A stretch of 64,000 bases of DNA from Amycolatopsis japonica (lineage in GTDB: Bacteria; Actinomycetota; Actinomycetes; Mycobacteriales; Pseudonocardiaceae), in the NCBI RefSeq assembly GCF_000732925.1, contig NZ_CP008953.1:6138001-6202000 (forward strand). Direction: 5' to 3'. Positions 42,743 through 50,926 of the stretch are shown piece after piece; positions within the stretch are counted from its first letter, which is position 1; each line of letters begins with the position of its first letter. The notes under the pieces were generated by a model, which was not told the origin of the DNA, did no database searches, and was given only the letters and a program-made list of their open reading frames with translations. A program made the position numbers and the translations under genes.

Positions 42743-42757
42743 TCCCGAAAGCGGAAC

Positions 42758-44146
42758 TCAGGCGCCGATCAGCCGGCCCGCCAGGTACGACTCGAGCTTG
42801 TCGATCGCGACCCGCTCCTGCGCCATGGTGTCGCGCTCCCGCACGGTCACCGCGTGGTCGTTGAGCGAGTCGAAGTCGACGGTGACGCAGTACGGCGTCC
42901 CGATCTCGTCCTGGCGCCGGTAGCGGCGGCCGATCGCGCCGGCGTCGTCGAAGTCGACGTTCCAGTGCTTGCGCAGCGCCGCCGCGACGTCGCGCGCCTT
43001 CGGCGTGAGATCGGCGTTGCGGGACAACGGGAGGACGGCGACCTTGAACGGCGCGAGCCGGTAGTCCAGCTTGAGCACCGCGCGGGTGTCGGTGCTGCCC
43101 TTGGCGTTCGGCACCTCTTCCTCGTGGTACGCGTCGACGAGGAACGCCATCATCGACCGGCCGACACCGGCCGCGGGCTCGATGACGAACGGGCGGAACC
43201 GCTGCTTCGTGGCCTGGTCGAAGAACGACAGGTCCACCCCGGAGTGGTTCGAGTGCGTCGTGAGGTCGAAGTCGGTGCGGTTCGCGATGCCTTCGAGCTC
43301 GCCCCATTCCTGGCCCGCGTTGAACGCGAAGCGGTACTCGATGTCGACGGTGCGCTTCGAGTAGTGGGAGAGCTTTTCCTTCGGGTGCTCGTAAAGGCGG
43401 AGGTTGTCCGCCTTGATGCCGAGGTCCTTGTACCACTCGGTGCGCGCGTCGATCCAGTACTGGTGCCAGGTCTCGTCCTCGCCCGGCTCGACGAAGAACT
43501 CCATCTCCATCTGCTCGAACTCGCGCGTGCGGAAGATGAAGTTGCCCGGCGTGATCTCGTTGCGGAACGACTTGCCGATCTGGCCGATGCCGAACGGCGG
43601 CTTCTTGCGCGCCGCGGTCTGCACGTTGAGGAAGTTGATGAAGATGCCCTGCGCGGTCTCCGGGCGGAGGTAGTGCACGCCTTCCTCGGACTCGACCGGG
43701 CCGAGGTAGGTCTTGAGCATCATGTTGAAGTCACGCGGCGCGGTGTACTGCCCGCGGGTACCGCAGTTCGGGCACGGCACCTCGGACAGGTCGTCCTCGG
43801 ACACCTCCTTGCCCGAACGGGCGGAGAAGTCCTCGGCCAGCTGGTCGGCGCGGAACCGCTTGTGGCACGAGAGACACTCGATCAGCGGGTCGGTGAACAC
43901 GTCCAGGTGACCCGACGCGACCCACACCTGGCGGGGCAGGATCACCGACGAGTCGAGGCCGACGACGTCGTCGCGGCTCTGCACGACGGTCTTCCACCAC
44001 TGGCGCTTGATGTTGTCCTTGAGTTCGACACCGAGGGGCCCGTAGTCCCACGCCGACTTGGTACCGCCGTAGATCTCTCCACACGGGAAAACGAAGCCTC
44101 GACGCTTGCACAGGCTGACGACGGTCTCAATGGTGTTGGCGGGCAC
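42758..44146 (-). CDS. glyS: Glycyl-tRNA synthetase (dimeric type)
   Basis: The 462-residue class II synthetase charges tRNA-Gly. It opens with IETVVSLCKRRGFVFPCGEIYGG and WDYGPLGVELK, has a zinc-type insertion (CLSCHKRF, later CPNCGTRGQYT), RPETAQGIFINF and FRNEITPGNFIFRTREFEQMEMEFF (motif 2), and VIEPAAGVGRSMMAFL (motif 3). The C-terminal anticodon-binding domain begins near DYRLAPFKVAVLPL. It is essential and of normal length. It is the left border of the conserved glyS - smtB - zur block; here the sortase cassette lies between. Confidence 0.96.
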   Translation of the reverse strand: MPANTIETVVSLCKRRGFVFPCGEIYGGTKSAWDYGPLGVELKDNIKRQWWKTVVQSRDDVVGLDSSVILPRQVWVASGHLDVFTDPLIECLSCHKRFRADQLAEDFSARSGKEVSEDDLSEVPCPNCGTRGQYTAPRDFNMMLKTYLGPVESEEGVHYLRPETAQGIFINFLNVQTAARKKPPFGIGQIGKSFRNEITPGNFIFRTREFEQMEMEFFVEPGEDETWHQYWIDARTEWYKDLGIKADNLRLYEHPKEKLSHYSKRTVDIEYRFAFNAGQEWGELEGIANRTDFDLTTHSNHSGVDLSFFDQATKQRFRPFVIEPAAGVGRSMMAFLVDAYHEEEVPNAKGSTDTRAVLKLDYRLAPFKVAVLPLSRNADLTPKARDVAAALRKHWNVDFDDAGAIGRRYRRQDEIGTPYCVTVDFDSLNDHAVTVRERDTMAQERVAIDKLESYLAGRLIGA

Positions 44147-44237
44147 TCCACGCTCCGAAGCATGCGGGGACGGGTATGGGCTAGAAGGACAAGACTAACC
44201 GCCCGTCCCCGCGCGACCTCCGGCGAGGTCGGACCGC

Positions 44238-44900
44238 TCAGGGCCTGCTGACCAACGAGGCGGTGACGATGCGGTTGTCCTCGTAACCGTCGGTCCCGCC
44301 GACGTACTCGCCACCGCACGTGACCAGCACCAGCCGGTGCGGCCCGTCCGGCCCGAACAGCTTCTCCGACTGTTCGGCGAGCTTCGTCTTGTGCACGGTG
44401 ACGACCTCGCCGATCTTGTACACCCACTTGCCGCCGTCGGTGTCGACGACGTTGACCTCCTGGCCGGTCTTGAGCCGCCACAATTCGTCGAACGGGCCCT
44501 TCTTACCCTTCCAGTTCACATGCCCGGAAAGCAGGGAAGCGCCCTGGTCGGCGCCCAGTTTCGCGCCCCACCAGGTGGCTTCGTCGAGTCCCTCGGGGAT
44601 GGGGAGGGTCCCGTCCGCGGTCAGTTCCTTGCGGATCAGTTTCGCCGTGCCGCCGCCGGGGAGTTTGACCGTGCCGGGCGCCTGGCCCGTGTCGGCGGGC
44701 GGTCGGGGTGTCTGCTCCGCCGAGGTGGCCGTCTGGTCCTGCGCGGCCGCGACGACAGGATCACTCTTTCCAGTGAAAACCAGCACCGCGACCACGGCCG
44801 CCACCACGAAGATCGCGGCACCGATGAGGATCAACCCCAGGCTGGAGCGCTTCTTCGGCTGCTCCTCGCTCGCCGTACCGTCGTCGAACTGTCCCACCAT
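44238..44900 (-). CDS. Class F sortase 1
   Basis: The 220-residue protein has an N-terminal cytoplasmic tail and one transmembrane anchor (LGLILIGAAIFVVAAVVAVLVF, about 21-42). The sortase barrel carries His127 (LLSGHVNW), Cys195 (LVTCGG) and Arg210 (EDNR), the full catalytic triad. The pattern AxWWGxxLG and SGHVNW is that of actinobacterial class F sortases, which join proteins to the wall or to each other. It is last of three co-directional genes after the wall-protein-like gene and sortase 2; a 96-base gap precedes it. Confidence 0.9.
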   Translation of the reverse strand: MVGQFDDGTASEEQPKKRSSLGLILIGAAIFVVAAVVAVLVFTGKSDPVVAAAQDQTATSAEQTPRPPADTGQAPGTVKLPGGGTAKLIRKELTADGTLPIPEGLDEATWWGAKLGADQGASLLSGHVNWKGKKGPFDELWRLKTGQEVNVVDTDGGKWVYKIGEVVTVHKTKLAEQSEKLFGPDGPHRLVLVTCGGEYVGGTDGYEDNRIVTASLVSRP

Positions 44901-44996
44901 CGGGTATTACTCCTTGCTCGCGTCTGGCCGCCGGAGCGGCCGGTGTCGCTAGACACGCGACGCGAACGGAGAGAGGTTGCACCGACTTCCGCGGGG

Positions 44997-45626
44997 TCAG
45001 GCGGGCGGGCCGGAAACGGGGGTCGCGACGATCACCCGGTTGTCCCGGTAGCCGTCGGTCCCGCCCAGGTAGTCGCCACCGCAGGTGACCAGGACCAGCC
45101 GATGCGGCCCGCTCTGCGCGAACAGCTTCGCCGCCTGCGCGGGCAGGTCGTTCTTGTGCACCGTGACGACCTCCCGCACGCGATAGACCCAGATGCCGCC
45201 CGCCGCGTCGCTGACGGCCACCTCCTGGTCCTCGTGCATCCGCCACAACTCGTCGAACGGCCCTTTGACACCGCCCCAGTTGACGTGCCCGGAGATCAGT
45301 GCCGTACCCGCTTCGGCACCGAGCCGCGCGCCCCACCAGGCCGCGTCGCCGAGCCCGCGCGGGATCGGGAGGACGCCGGTGGAGTTGACCTCGGAGCGCA
45401 CGAGCCTCGCCGATCCGCCTTCGGGCAGGCGGATGGTGCCGGGCCGCTGCCCGCGTTTCGAACTGTCGGCGGGCAGCGCCAAGGGGGCGCCGTCCTCACC
45501 GGGCAGGACCGCGGGTTCCGCGAACGACACCGTCTGTTCCGGCGGGATCCAGGTCAGCACGATCACGCCCGCGGAGATGGCGAGCGCCGAGACGACGGCG
45601 GACAGTGCCGCCAGCCATGGCCGCAC
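44997..45626 (-). CDS. Class F sortase 2
   Basis: The 209-residue paralogue of the next gene has a signal-anchor helix (LAALSAVVSALAISAGVIVLTW, about 5-26) and catalytic His114 (ISGHVNW), Cys182 (LVTCGG) and Arg197 (RDNR). The two share the SGHVNW..GPFDELWR and VTVHK segments but differ at the N-terminus, so this is an old duplication. It starts 7 bases after the stop of the upstream wall-protein-like gene, so those two are surely co-transcribed. Confidence 0.9.
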   Translation of the reverse strand: MRPWLAALSAVVSALAISAGVIVLTWIPPEQTVSFAEPAVLPGEDGAPLALPADSSKRGQRPGTIRLPEGGSARLVRSEVNSTGVLPIPRGLGDAAWWGARLGAEAGTALISGHVNWGGVKGPFDELWRMHEDQEVAVSDAAGGIWVYRVREVVTVHKNDLPAQAAKLFAQSGPHRLVLVTCGGDYLGGTDGYRDNRVIVATPVSGPPA

Positions 45627-45633
45627 GGGGCCG

Positions 45634-46704
45634 CTACTTCTCCCGCACCGGAACGGGTTTGCGACGGCGGAGGAGCAGCATGGCCGCAGCGCCGATCACG
45701 ATGCCGCCACCCAGCAGCCCCAGCCCGACCACGGTCCGCGTCGAGTCGGCGGCCTGCGGCGGGATACCGCCCGCGGGCACCGTCCCCGGCACCGCGGGCT
45801 GTTCGGGCGCCGCACCCGGGCCGGTACCGCCGGCGGGTTTCGCGACGAAGTTCTTCGGGATCGAGCAGCTCACGCCGCCGAGCACGAGCGTCGTGCGGGC
45901 CTCGCGCAGATCCTTGCCCGCGTCGTCGCGCACGTGCGTGACGATGTCCACCTTCCAGCCCGCCACCGCGGTCACGTCGCCGTTGCGCCAGCCGTCCTGC
46001 CGGATCAGCTGGTCGAAGGCGGTCACGCGGGACACGGTCAGGTCGGAGGTGGTCTCGTCCTTGCCGATGTTCTCGTTCTTGATGACCGACGGCGGGCCGA
46101 GCTTGAGCCCCTTGACGTCGACGCCCGAAGCGCCGGACGGCTTGAGCGCGCCGGTTTCGTCCCGCACCCAGATCTTGCCCACGCTCGTCGACGACGTCGC
46201 CTTGCTGGGCGACGAGCAGTCGACGGCGCTCTTGGCGCCTTCAAGCACCAGTACGGTGTTGTCGGCGGGCTTCGCGCCTCCGCGCCCGTTGTCGAGCAGG
46301 GCGTAGTTGCTCTCCGCGACCGCCGTCGGGACCGTGGTCTGCTGCAGCGCGGCGAGCACGTTGTGGTCGCGGCTGGCGATACCGGGCGGGAACGGGCTCT
46401 GGGCGCCGAAGCGGCCCAGGTTGACAGCCCATTTGTCGCCGAAGGTGTTCTTCTCGCCGTCGTCACGCGGGACGACGGTGCGGTCCGGGGAGAGTTTCGA
46501 CTGGCCTGGCGTCAGCGGCGAGCGCTGGGTCTCGGTGATCAGCGATCCCGGGTTCCCGATGCGCACCGACGCCACATTCGCGAACGACACGGGGCCGGTC
46601 TTCTCATCGACGGCCTGCGTCGTCTGCGCCGAGGCGAGCCCCGGAACCGACGCCAAAGCGACGGCCGCCGTCGCGGCGGCCAGCTTCGTCACGAAACGAG
46701 TCAT
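45634..46704 (-). CDS. Surface protein with C-terminal anchor, likely sortase partner
   Basis: The 356-residue protein has a signal peptide (cleavage near GLASAQT), an ectodomain of about 260 residues with two Cys (CSS and CSIP), and a Pro/Gly/Ala-rich stalk (AKPAGGTGPGAAPEQPAVPG). A C-terminal hydrophobic helix (VVGLGLLGGGIVIGAAAMLLL) with an RRRKPVPVREK tail completes the classic sortase-substrate architecture. Yet no LPXTG precedes the helix: the sequence is GGIPPQAADSTRT. Either a variant signal is used or it is simply membrane-anchored. It heads the operon with both sortases. I do not recognise the ectodomain. Confidence 0.75.
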   Translation of the reverse strand: MTRFVTKLAAATAAVALASVPGLASAQTTQAVDEKTGPVSFANVASVRIGNPGSLITETQRSPLTPGQSKLSPDRTVVPRDDGEKNTFGDKWAVNLGRFGAQSPFPPGIASRDHNVLAALQQTTVPTAVAESNYALLDNGRGGAKPADNTVLVLEGAKSAVDCSSPSKATSSTSVGKIWVRDETGALKPSGASGVDVKGLKLGPPSVIKNENIGKDETTSDLTVSRVTAFDQLIRQDGWRNGDVTAVAGWKVDIVTHVRDDAGKDLREARTTLVLGGVSCSIPKNFVAKPAGGTGPGAAPEQPAVPGTVPAGGIPPQAADSTRTVVGLGLLGGGIVIGAAAMLLLRRRKPVPVREK

Positions 46705-46933
46705 GTCTCCCCACTGCCTCTCCGGGCCCTCAGAGCGCGGTCGTCAGCGTACGAGAAGCGACGAAACGCTCCGCGACAACCTTGCACCGTTGGCGACCAC
46801 ATGCGAAGTGGAATGGTCATTTCTTTGCTAAGTCACCCGAATGGAGCAGTAACATCGCCGCCAAGTGGTCGCCCGGTCGGCGAACAGACCACCGGGGGCG
46901 GGAACACTAGGATGGGCAGGACTGTTACTGGCA

Positions 46934-46950
46934 ATGACTTCGGAAATCAT
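46934..46950 (+). promoter_or_regulatory. Probable SmtB operator
   Basis: The 17-base dyad ATGACTTCGGAAATCAT (ATGA-N-TTC-N-GAA-N-TCAT) lies 20 bases before the preferred smtB start. It is placed for autoregulation of the smtB-zur operon. Its presence argues that the upstream ATG at 46934, which is its first triplet, is not the start codon. Confidence 0.55.
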
Positions 46951-46969
46951 GATGGACATGGAGGCGGCG

Positions 46970-47353
46970 ATGGCTACGGTGACCCCGGACTCTGCCGCCC
47001 CCGGGCTCTCGGAGGACCCCGGGCCGCATTCGTCGGCCCGTCCCCCCGCCGAACCCGCGACGTCGGCCTCGCCCGCCGTCCTCGCGGACGCCGGCGACCT
47101 GCTCAGGGCGCTCGCCGCGCCCGTGCGCATCGCCATCGTCCTGCAGTTGCGTAACGCGGACAGGTGCGTGCACGAACTGGTGGACACACTCGATGTCGCG
47201 CAGCCGCTGATCAGCCAGCACCTGCGGGTGCTGAAGACGGCGGGTGTCGTACAGGGTGAGCGACGCGGCCGTGAGGTGGTGTACCGGCTGGTCGACGATC
47301 ACCTTGCGCATATCGTGGTGGACGCCGTAGCCCACGTTCAGGAGGGGAAGTGA
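46970..47353 (+). CDS. smtB: ArsR/SmtB-family metalloregulator
   Basis: The 127-residue protein has a short Ala/Pro-rich lead, then the ArsR winged helix: LLRALAAPVRIAIVLQLRNADRCVHELVDTLDVAQPLISQHLRVLKTAGVVQGERRGREVVYRLVDDHLAHIVVDAVAHVQ. The C-terminal helix DDHLAHIVVDAVAH carries the alpha5-type Asp/His zinc ligands. In mycobacteria SmtB precedes zur and represses the pair when zinc is low. I prefer ATG 46970, preceded by GGAGGCGG, over earlier Met codons because a dyad operator overlaps those. It overlaps zur by four bases. Confidence 0.88.
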   Translation: MATVTPDSAAPGLSEDPGPHSSARPPAEPATSASPAVLADAGDLLRALAAPVRIAIVLQLRNADRCVHELVDTLDVAQPLISQHLRVLKTAGVVQGERRGREVVYRLVDDHLAHIVVDAVAHVQEGK

Positions 47354-47769
47354 GCATGAGTCCGACGACGGCCAACAGTTCCGCGCCGGTGCCGGGACGC
47401 CGGTCGACGAAACAGCGGGCCGCCGTGGTCGAGCTGCTCAAGGAGATCGACGACTTCCGTTCTGCCCAGGAACTGCACGACGAGCTGCGCAAACGCGGCG
47501 ACGGCATCGGGCTCACCACGGTGTACCGGACGCTGCAGTCGCTGTCCGAGGCCGGCGAGATCGACGTCCTGCGCACGGACACCGGCGAGGCCATCTACCG
47601 GCGTTGCTCGTCGCACCACCACCATCACCTGGTGTGCCGTCTCTGCGGCAGCACGGTCGAGGTCGAGGGCCCCGCGGTGGAGCGGTGGGCCGAGAAGATC
47701 GCTTCGGAGCACGGCTTCTCCGACATCAGCCACACCGTGGAGATCGTCGGGACCTGCTCGAACCACTGA
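47350..47769 (+). CDS. zur: Zinc uptake regulator (Fur family)
   Basis: The 139-residue Fur-family repressor has an N-terminal winged helix (STKQRAAVVELLKEIDDFRSAQELHDELRKRGDGIGLTTVYRTLQSLSEAGEID). The metal region has the HHHHHLVCRLCG cluster, giving His ligands and one CxxC, and ends GTCSNH. Synteny with smtB and glyS supports Zur rather than Fur. GTG 47350 overlaps the smtB stop (GTGA) and has GGAGGGG before it; ATG 47356 is an alternative. The TIGR03943/permease genes nearby are plausible zinc-regulated partners (inference). Confidence 0.92.
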   Translation: MSMSPTTANSSAPVPGRRSTKQRAAVVELLKEIDDFRSAQELHDELRKRGDGIGLTTVYRTLQSLSEAGEIDVLRTDTGEAIYRRCSSHHHHHLVCRLCGSTVEVEGPAVERWAEKIASEHGFSDISHTVEIVGTCSNH

Positions 47770-47774
47770 CGAGC

Positions 47775-47827
47775 GCTATGAAAGGTCCTTTCCTGGCAAA
47801 TTTTGCAAGGAAAGGACCTTTCATAGC
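47775..47827. repeat. 26-bp palindrome, copy of the 42458 element
   Basis: Arms 47775-47800 and 47802-47827 pair with one mismatch. Over ATGAAAGGTCCTTTCC and its partner arm the sequence is the same as the 42458-42510 element 5 kb away, showing a dispersed repeat rather than chance hairpins. It fills the gap between zur and the convergent TIGR03943 gene. Confidence 0.85.
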
Positions 47828-47833
47828 ATCGGC

Positions 47834-48559
47834 TCAGTACTCGTAAGGGTCCTTCGGCGCCGGCACCTGCCGCACCGAGGTGAGCGTCAAATCCGGCATG
47901 TAGCTGTTCTCCCGTACCGCGGTCCCCGGCACGACCGTCCCGGTGACCTCCAGCCAGGTGTCGTTCCCGAAGCCCGACACGCCGTCGCCCACCATCCGCA
48001 CGGTGATCGGGAAGGCGTCGGCCGCGCAGCAGCCGATGACCATCCGCGCCAGCATCGTGTTGCCCTCGTTGTGCACGACGAAGCCGGACAGCCGCACCGT
48101 GCGCCCGTTCAACGAGCCACTGGAATCCCATCCCGCGCGGCTGACGAACTCGTTGACCTCCAGCGGGACCACGTCCCCGGCGGGCAAGGGCGGGAAGGCG
48201 GCCGCGTTGCTCGCCGAAGCGCTCTGTGGCGCCCTGGCCTCGGTGCGGGTCACCGAATCGGCGCCCAGCGCGGGCGGCGCGACCAGGAACACGGCCAGCA
48301 CGGGCACCATCAGCAGCCAGGCCGAGCGGGTGTTGTGGTCGTGCGCGTGGACATCGCCGGACACGACGGCGGCGGCCCGCGCGGCCAGCAGGTCGCGGAC
48401 GATCGCGACCGCGCCCAGCGCCACCATCACCGCGCCGCCCGCGATGATCCACGGCTGCTGGGCGGGTTTGACGTAGCGCAGGTAGTCGCCGTTGATCGTG
48501 ATCTTCAGCAGCGCGCCGCCGAGCAGGATCAGCAGGATGTTCTGGGTCTCGCGTTTCAC
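47834..48559 (-). CDS. TIGR03943-family membrane protein
   Basis: The 241-residue protein begins VKRETQNILLILLGGALLKITINGDYLRYVKPAQQPWIIAGG, with three hydrophobic helices in the first 115 residues. A soluble C-terminal domain carries RLSGFVVHNEGNTMLARMVIGCCAADAFPITVRM. The Cys-Cys pair and the GDYLRYVKP opening define the family, which travels with DUF318-type permeases and is often zinc-regulated. GTG 48559 overlaps the permease stop (GTGA), so the two are coupled. It is probably part of a metal or metal-chaperone transport unit (inference). Confidence 0.85.
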   Translation of the reverse strand: MKRETQNILLILLGGALLKITINGDYLRYVKPAQQPWIIAGGAVMVALGAVAIVRDLLAARAAAVVSGDVHAHDHNTRSAWLLMVPVLAVFLVAPPALGADSVTRTEARAPQSASASNAAAFPPLPAGDVVPLEVNEFVSRAGWDSSGSLNGRTVRLSGFVVHNEGNTMLARMVIGCCAADAFPITVRMVGDGVSGFGNDTWLEVTGTVVPGTAVRENSYMPDLTLTSVRQVPAPKDPYEY

Positions 48560-49571
48560 GCGCCACCTCCGAGGATCAACACACCCGACACGACGGCGCA
48601 CGACAGCGCGACCACGAACGTCACCGGCGCGAACCGGAGCGCGAAGGACTTGCCAAAGGTGCCGGTCTGCAGGGCGAACAGCTTCACGTCGATCGCGGGC
48701 CCGACCACCAGGAACACCAGTTTCGGCAGCAGCGGCATCGCGGTCAGCGACGCGGCGACGAAGGCGTCGGCCTCACTGCACAGGGCCAGCACGACGGCGA
48801 GCACGGCCATCACCAGCACCCCGAGCACGATCTGCTCCCCCAGCACTCCGAACCACTTGGCGGGCACCAGCACGTTCATCGCGGCGGCGATCATCGCGCC
48901 GAGCACCAGGAAACCGCCGGCCTCGACCAGATCCGCCCGCGCGGTCTCGGCGAAGGTCTTCCAGCGCGAACCGTGCTGAACCTCCGGAAGCCGCCGCAAA
49001 GCCCGCTCCGCGATCCAGTCGAGCTTGCCCCACTTCGCCCACAGCCAGCCCATCACCATCGCGGTGGCGAGCGAACCGGCGAAGCGGGCGAACACCATTT
49101 CCGGGTTCCCGGGGAACGCCACCGCCGTCGCGACCAGCACCACCGGGTTCACCGCGGGCGCGGCGAGCAGGAAGGTCAGCGCGGCCGCGGGCGCGACGCC
49201 CTGGCCGATCAGGCGCCGCGCGACCGGCACCGACGCGCATTCACACCCGGCAGGGCGACCCCGGCCAGCCCCGCGACGCCGACGGCCGCACCGGCCCGGC
49301 GAGGGAGCACCTTCTCCAGCACCCGCGCGGGCACGAACGCCGCGATCGCGCCGCTGATCAGCACCCCGAGCACCAGGAACGGCAGCGCCTGCACGCAGAC
49401 GGCGACGAACACGGTCGAGCCGGTCCGCAGCGCGGGCACGTCGAACACCTGCTGGAGCCAGCTCTGCCCGAGGATCGCGATCAGCAGGATCGCGCAGAGC
49501 ACCTCGATCGAGGTGATCTTGAACCGCCGGGCCGGCTTCTTCTCCGGGGCGCTTCTGGAAATGGTTTCCAT
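48556..49571 (-). pseudogene. DUF318/YraQ-type permease, frameshifted
   Basis: The N-terminal part (49571 down to about 49245: IEVLCAILLIAILGQSWLQQVFDVPALRTGSTVF to GVAGLAGVALPG) and the C-terminal part (about 49240 to 48556: PVARRLIGQGVAPAAALTFLLAAPAVNPVVLV onward) lie in different frames. One base missing in the C-run at about 49246-49248 breaks the signature; restoring it gives ALPGCECASVPVARRL, the expected motif. The repaired protein has about 338 residues and about eight to ten helices. It pairs with TIGR03943. A homopolymer sequencing error is as likely as a true mutation. Confidence 0.88.
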
Positions 49572-49608
49572 GCGCGCGATGATGCCAGGTGACCGTGCGT
49601 TCCGGCGG

Positions 49609-50031
49609 TCACTCCCCTCCAGCGGTGCCCAGCAGGTCCGAACGCAGCTGCGACGCGGTCGAGACGACCAGCATGAGCAGCGTTCCGAGCGGCGAGGGAT
49701 CCATGCCCTCGGCCGGGAACGCGTACCTCAGCGTGATGTCGATGCCCTTCTCCGAACGCACGACCCCGAGCGTCCCGAACAGGCCCTGTCCGGCGCGTTC
49801 CGCCGCCGAGGCCGCGATCGCCGGGTCGTCCGGCAGATCCCAGGCCACCACGCAGGTCAGGCTCAGCACGGTCAGCCCTTCGGCCAGCCGGGTCGCCTGG
49901 ATGACGCACGGGACGTCTGCGTGCGAGAAGGTCAGCGCGCCGTCGTCGTCGACGTGGACTTCGAGATAGCGTTCGAGCGCTTCCCGCGCGGAGGTGAGCA
50001 GGGCCGCTGTGTCCGCCGCCTCGGTATTCAT
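49609..50031 (-). CDS. YbjN-like protein
   Basis: The 140-residue protein reads LLTSAREALERYLEVHVDDDGALTFSHADVPCVIQATRLAEGLTVLSLTCVVAWDLP and later GTLGVVRSEKGIDITLRYAFPAEGMDPSPLGTLLMLVV. That strand-rich pattern resembles YbjN / type III secretion chaperone-like domains found singly in actinobacteria. Function is unknown; it may be a protein-binding fold. It lies between uppS and the permease, on the same strand, with a 34-base gap on the uppS side. Confidence 0.65.
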   Translation of the reverse strand: MNTEAADTAALLTSAREALERYLEVHVDDDGALTFSHADVPCVIQATRLAEGLTVLSLTCVVAWDLPDDPAIAASAAERAGQGLFGTLGVVRSEKGIDITLRYAFPAEGMDPSPLGTLLMLVVSTASQLRSDLLGTAGGE

Positions 50032-50065
50032 GCCGCCTCCGCGGGAAAAAGTACGTCGGCGGGGG

Positions 50066-50887
50066 TCATGGAGTTCCTTCCGAAGCCTTGTCGACGGCCC
50101 CGCCGAAGCGGCGGTCCCGTTTCGCGAATTCGAGGCACGCCCGCCACAGGTGGGTGCGGTCGAAGTCGGGGAAGAGCGTGTCCTGGTAGACCATCTCGGC
50201 GTAGGCCGACTGCCAGAGCAGGAAGTTCGACGTCCGCTGCTCCCCCGACGGCCGCAGGAACAGGTCCACGTCCGGCATGTCGGGCTGGTACAGGTACTTG
50301 CCGATGGTCTTCTCGGTGACCTTGTCCGGGTTCAGCTTCCCGTCGGCGACGTCCTGCGCGATCCGGCGCATGGCGTCACCCAGTTCCGCACGGCCGCCGT
50401 AGTTGACGCACATCGTCATGTTCAGCGCCGTGTTGTGCTTGGTCTTCTCCTCGGCGACCTGGAGTTCCTTGATGACGCTCGCCCACAGCTTGGGGCGGCG
50501 GCCCGCCCAGCGGATGCGGACGCCGATCGAACCGAGGTAGTCGACCTGGCGGCGGATGGTGTCGCGGTTGAAGCCCATCAGGAAACGGACCTCCTCCGGG
50601 CTCCGCTTCCAGTTCTCGGTGGAGAACGCGTACACCGAAAGCCATTTGACGCCGAGCTCCACGGCGCCGCTGGCGACGTCGATCATCACCGCTTCACCGC
50701 GTTTGTGGCCCTCGATCCGCGGCAGGCCCCGCTGGTTGGCCCAGCGGCCGTTGCCGTCCATCACCAGCGCCACATGCTTCGGGAGGAGTTCCTTGGGGAT
50801 CTCCGGCGGCCGGGCACCGGACGGATGCGGCTCCGGCGCGCGAAGTTCGAATTGTGACGCCTTGTTCTCGCGTCCCCTGCGCAGCAC
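50066..50887 (-). CDS. uppS: Isoprenyl (decaprenyl) diphosphate synthase
   Basis: The 273-residue cis-prenyltransferase makes the long polyprenyl diphosphate that carries cell-wall precursors. Signatures are HVALVMDGNGRWANQRGLPRIEGHKRG (catalytic Asp in DGNGRWA), YAFSTENWKR, VNYGGRAELGDAMR and the C-terminal DVDLFLRPSGEQRTSNFLLWQSAYAEMVYQDTLFPDF. Position next to recO matches the mycobacterial long-chain enzyme. The start is ATG 50887; a 39-base gap separates it from recO upstream. Confidence 0.95.
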   Translation of the reverse strand: MLRRGRENKASQFELRAPEPHPSGARPPEIPKELLPKHVALVMDGNGRWANQRGLPRIEGHKRGEAVMIDVASGAVELGVKWLSVYAFSTENWKRSPEEVRFLMGFNRDTIRRQVDYLGSIGVRIRWAGRRPKLWASVIKELQVAEEKTKHNTALNMTMCVNYGGRAELGDAMRRIAQDVADGKLNPDKVTEKTIGKYLYQPDMPDVDLFLRPSGEQRTSNFLLWQSAYAEMVYQDTLFPDFDRTHLWRACLEFAKRDRRFGGAVDKASEGTP

Positions 50888-50926
50888 CTTCGAGCCTCCT
50901 GAACGAGTGAACCTGTGCCTGCGACC

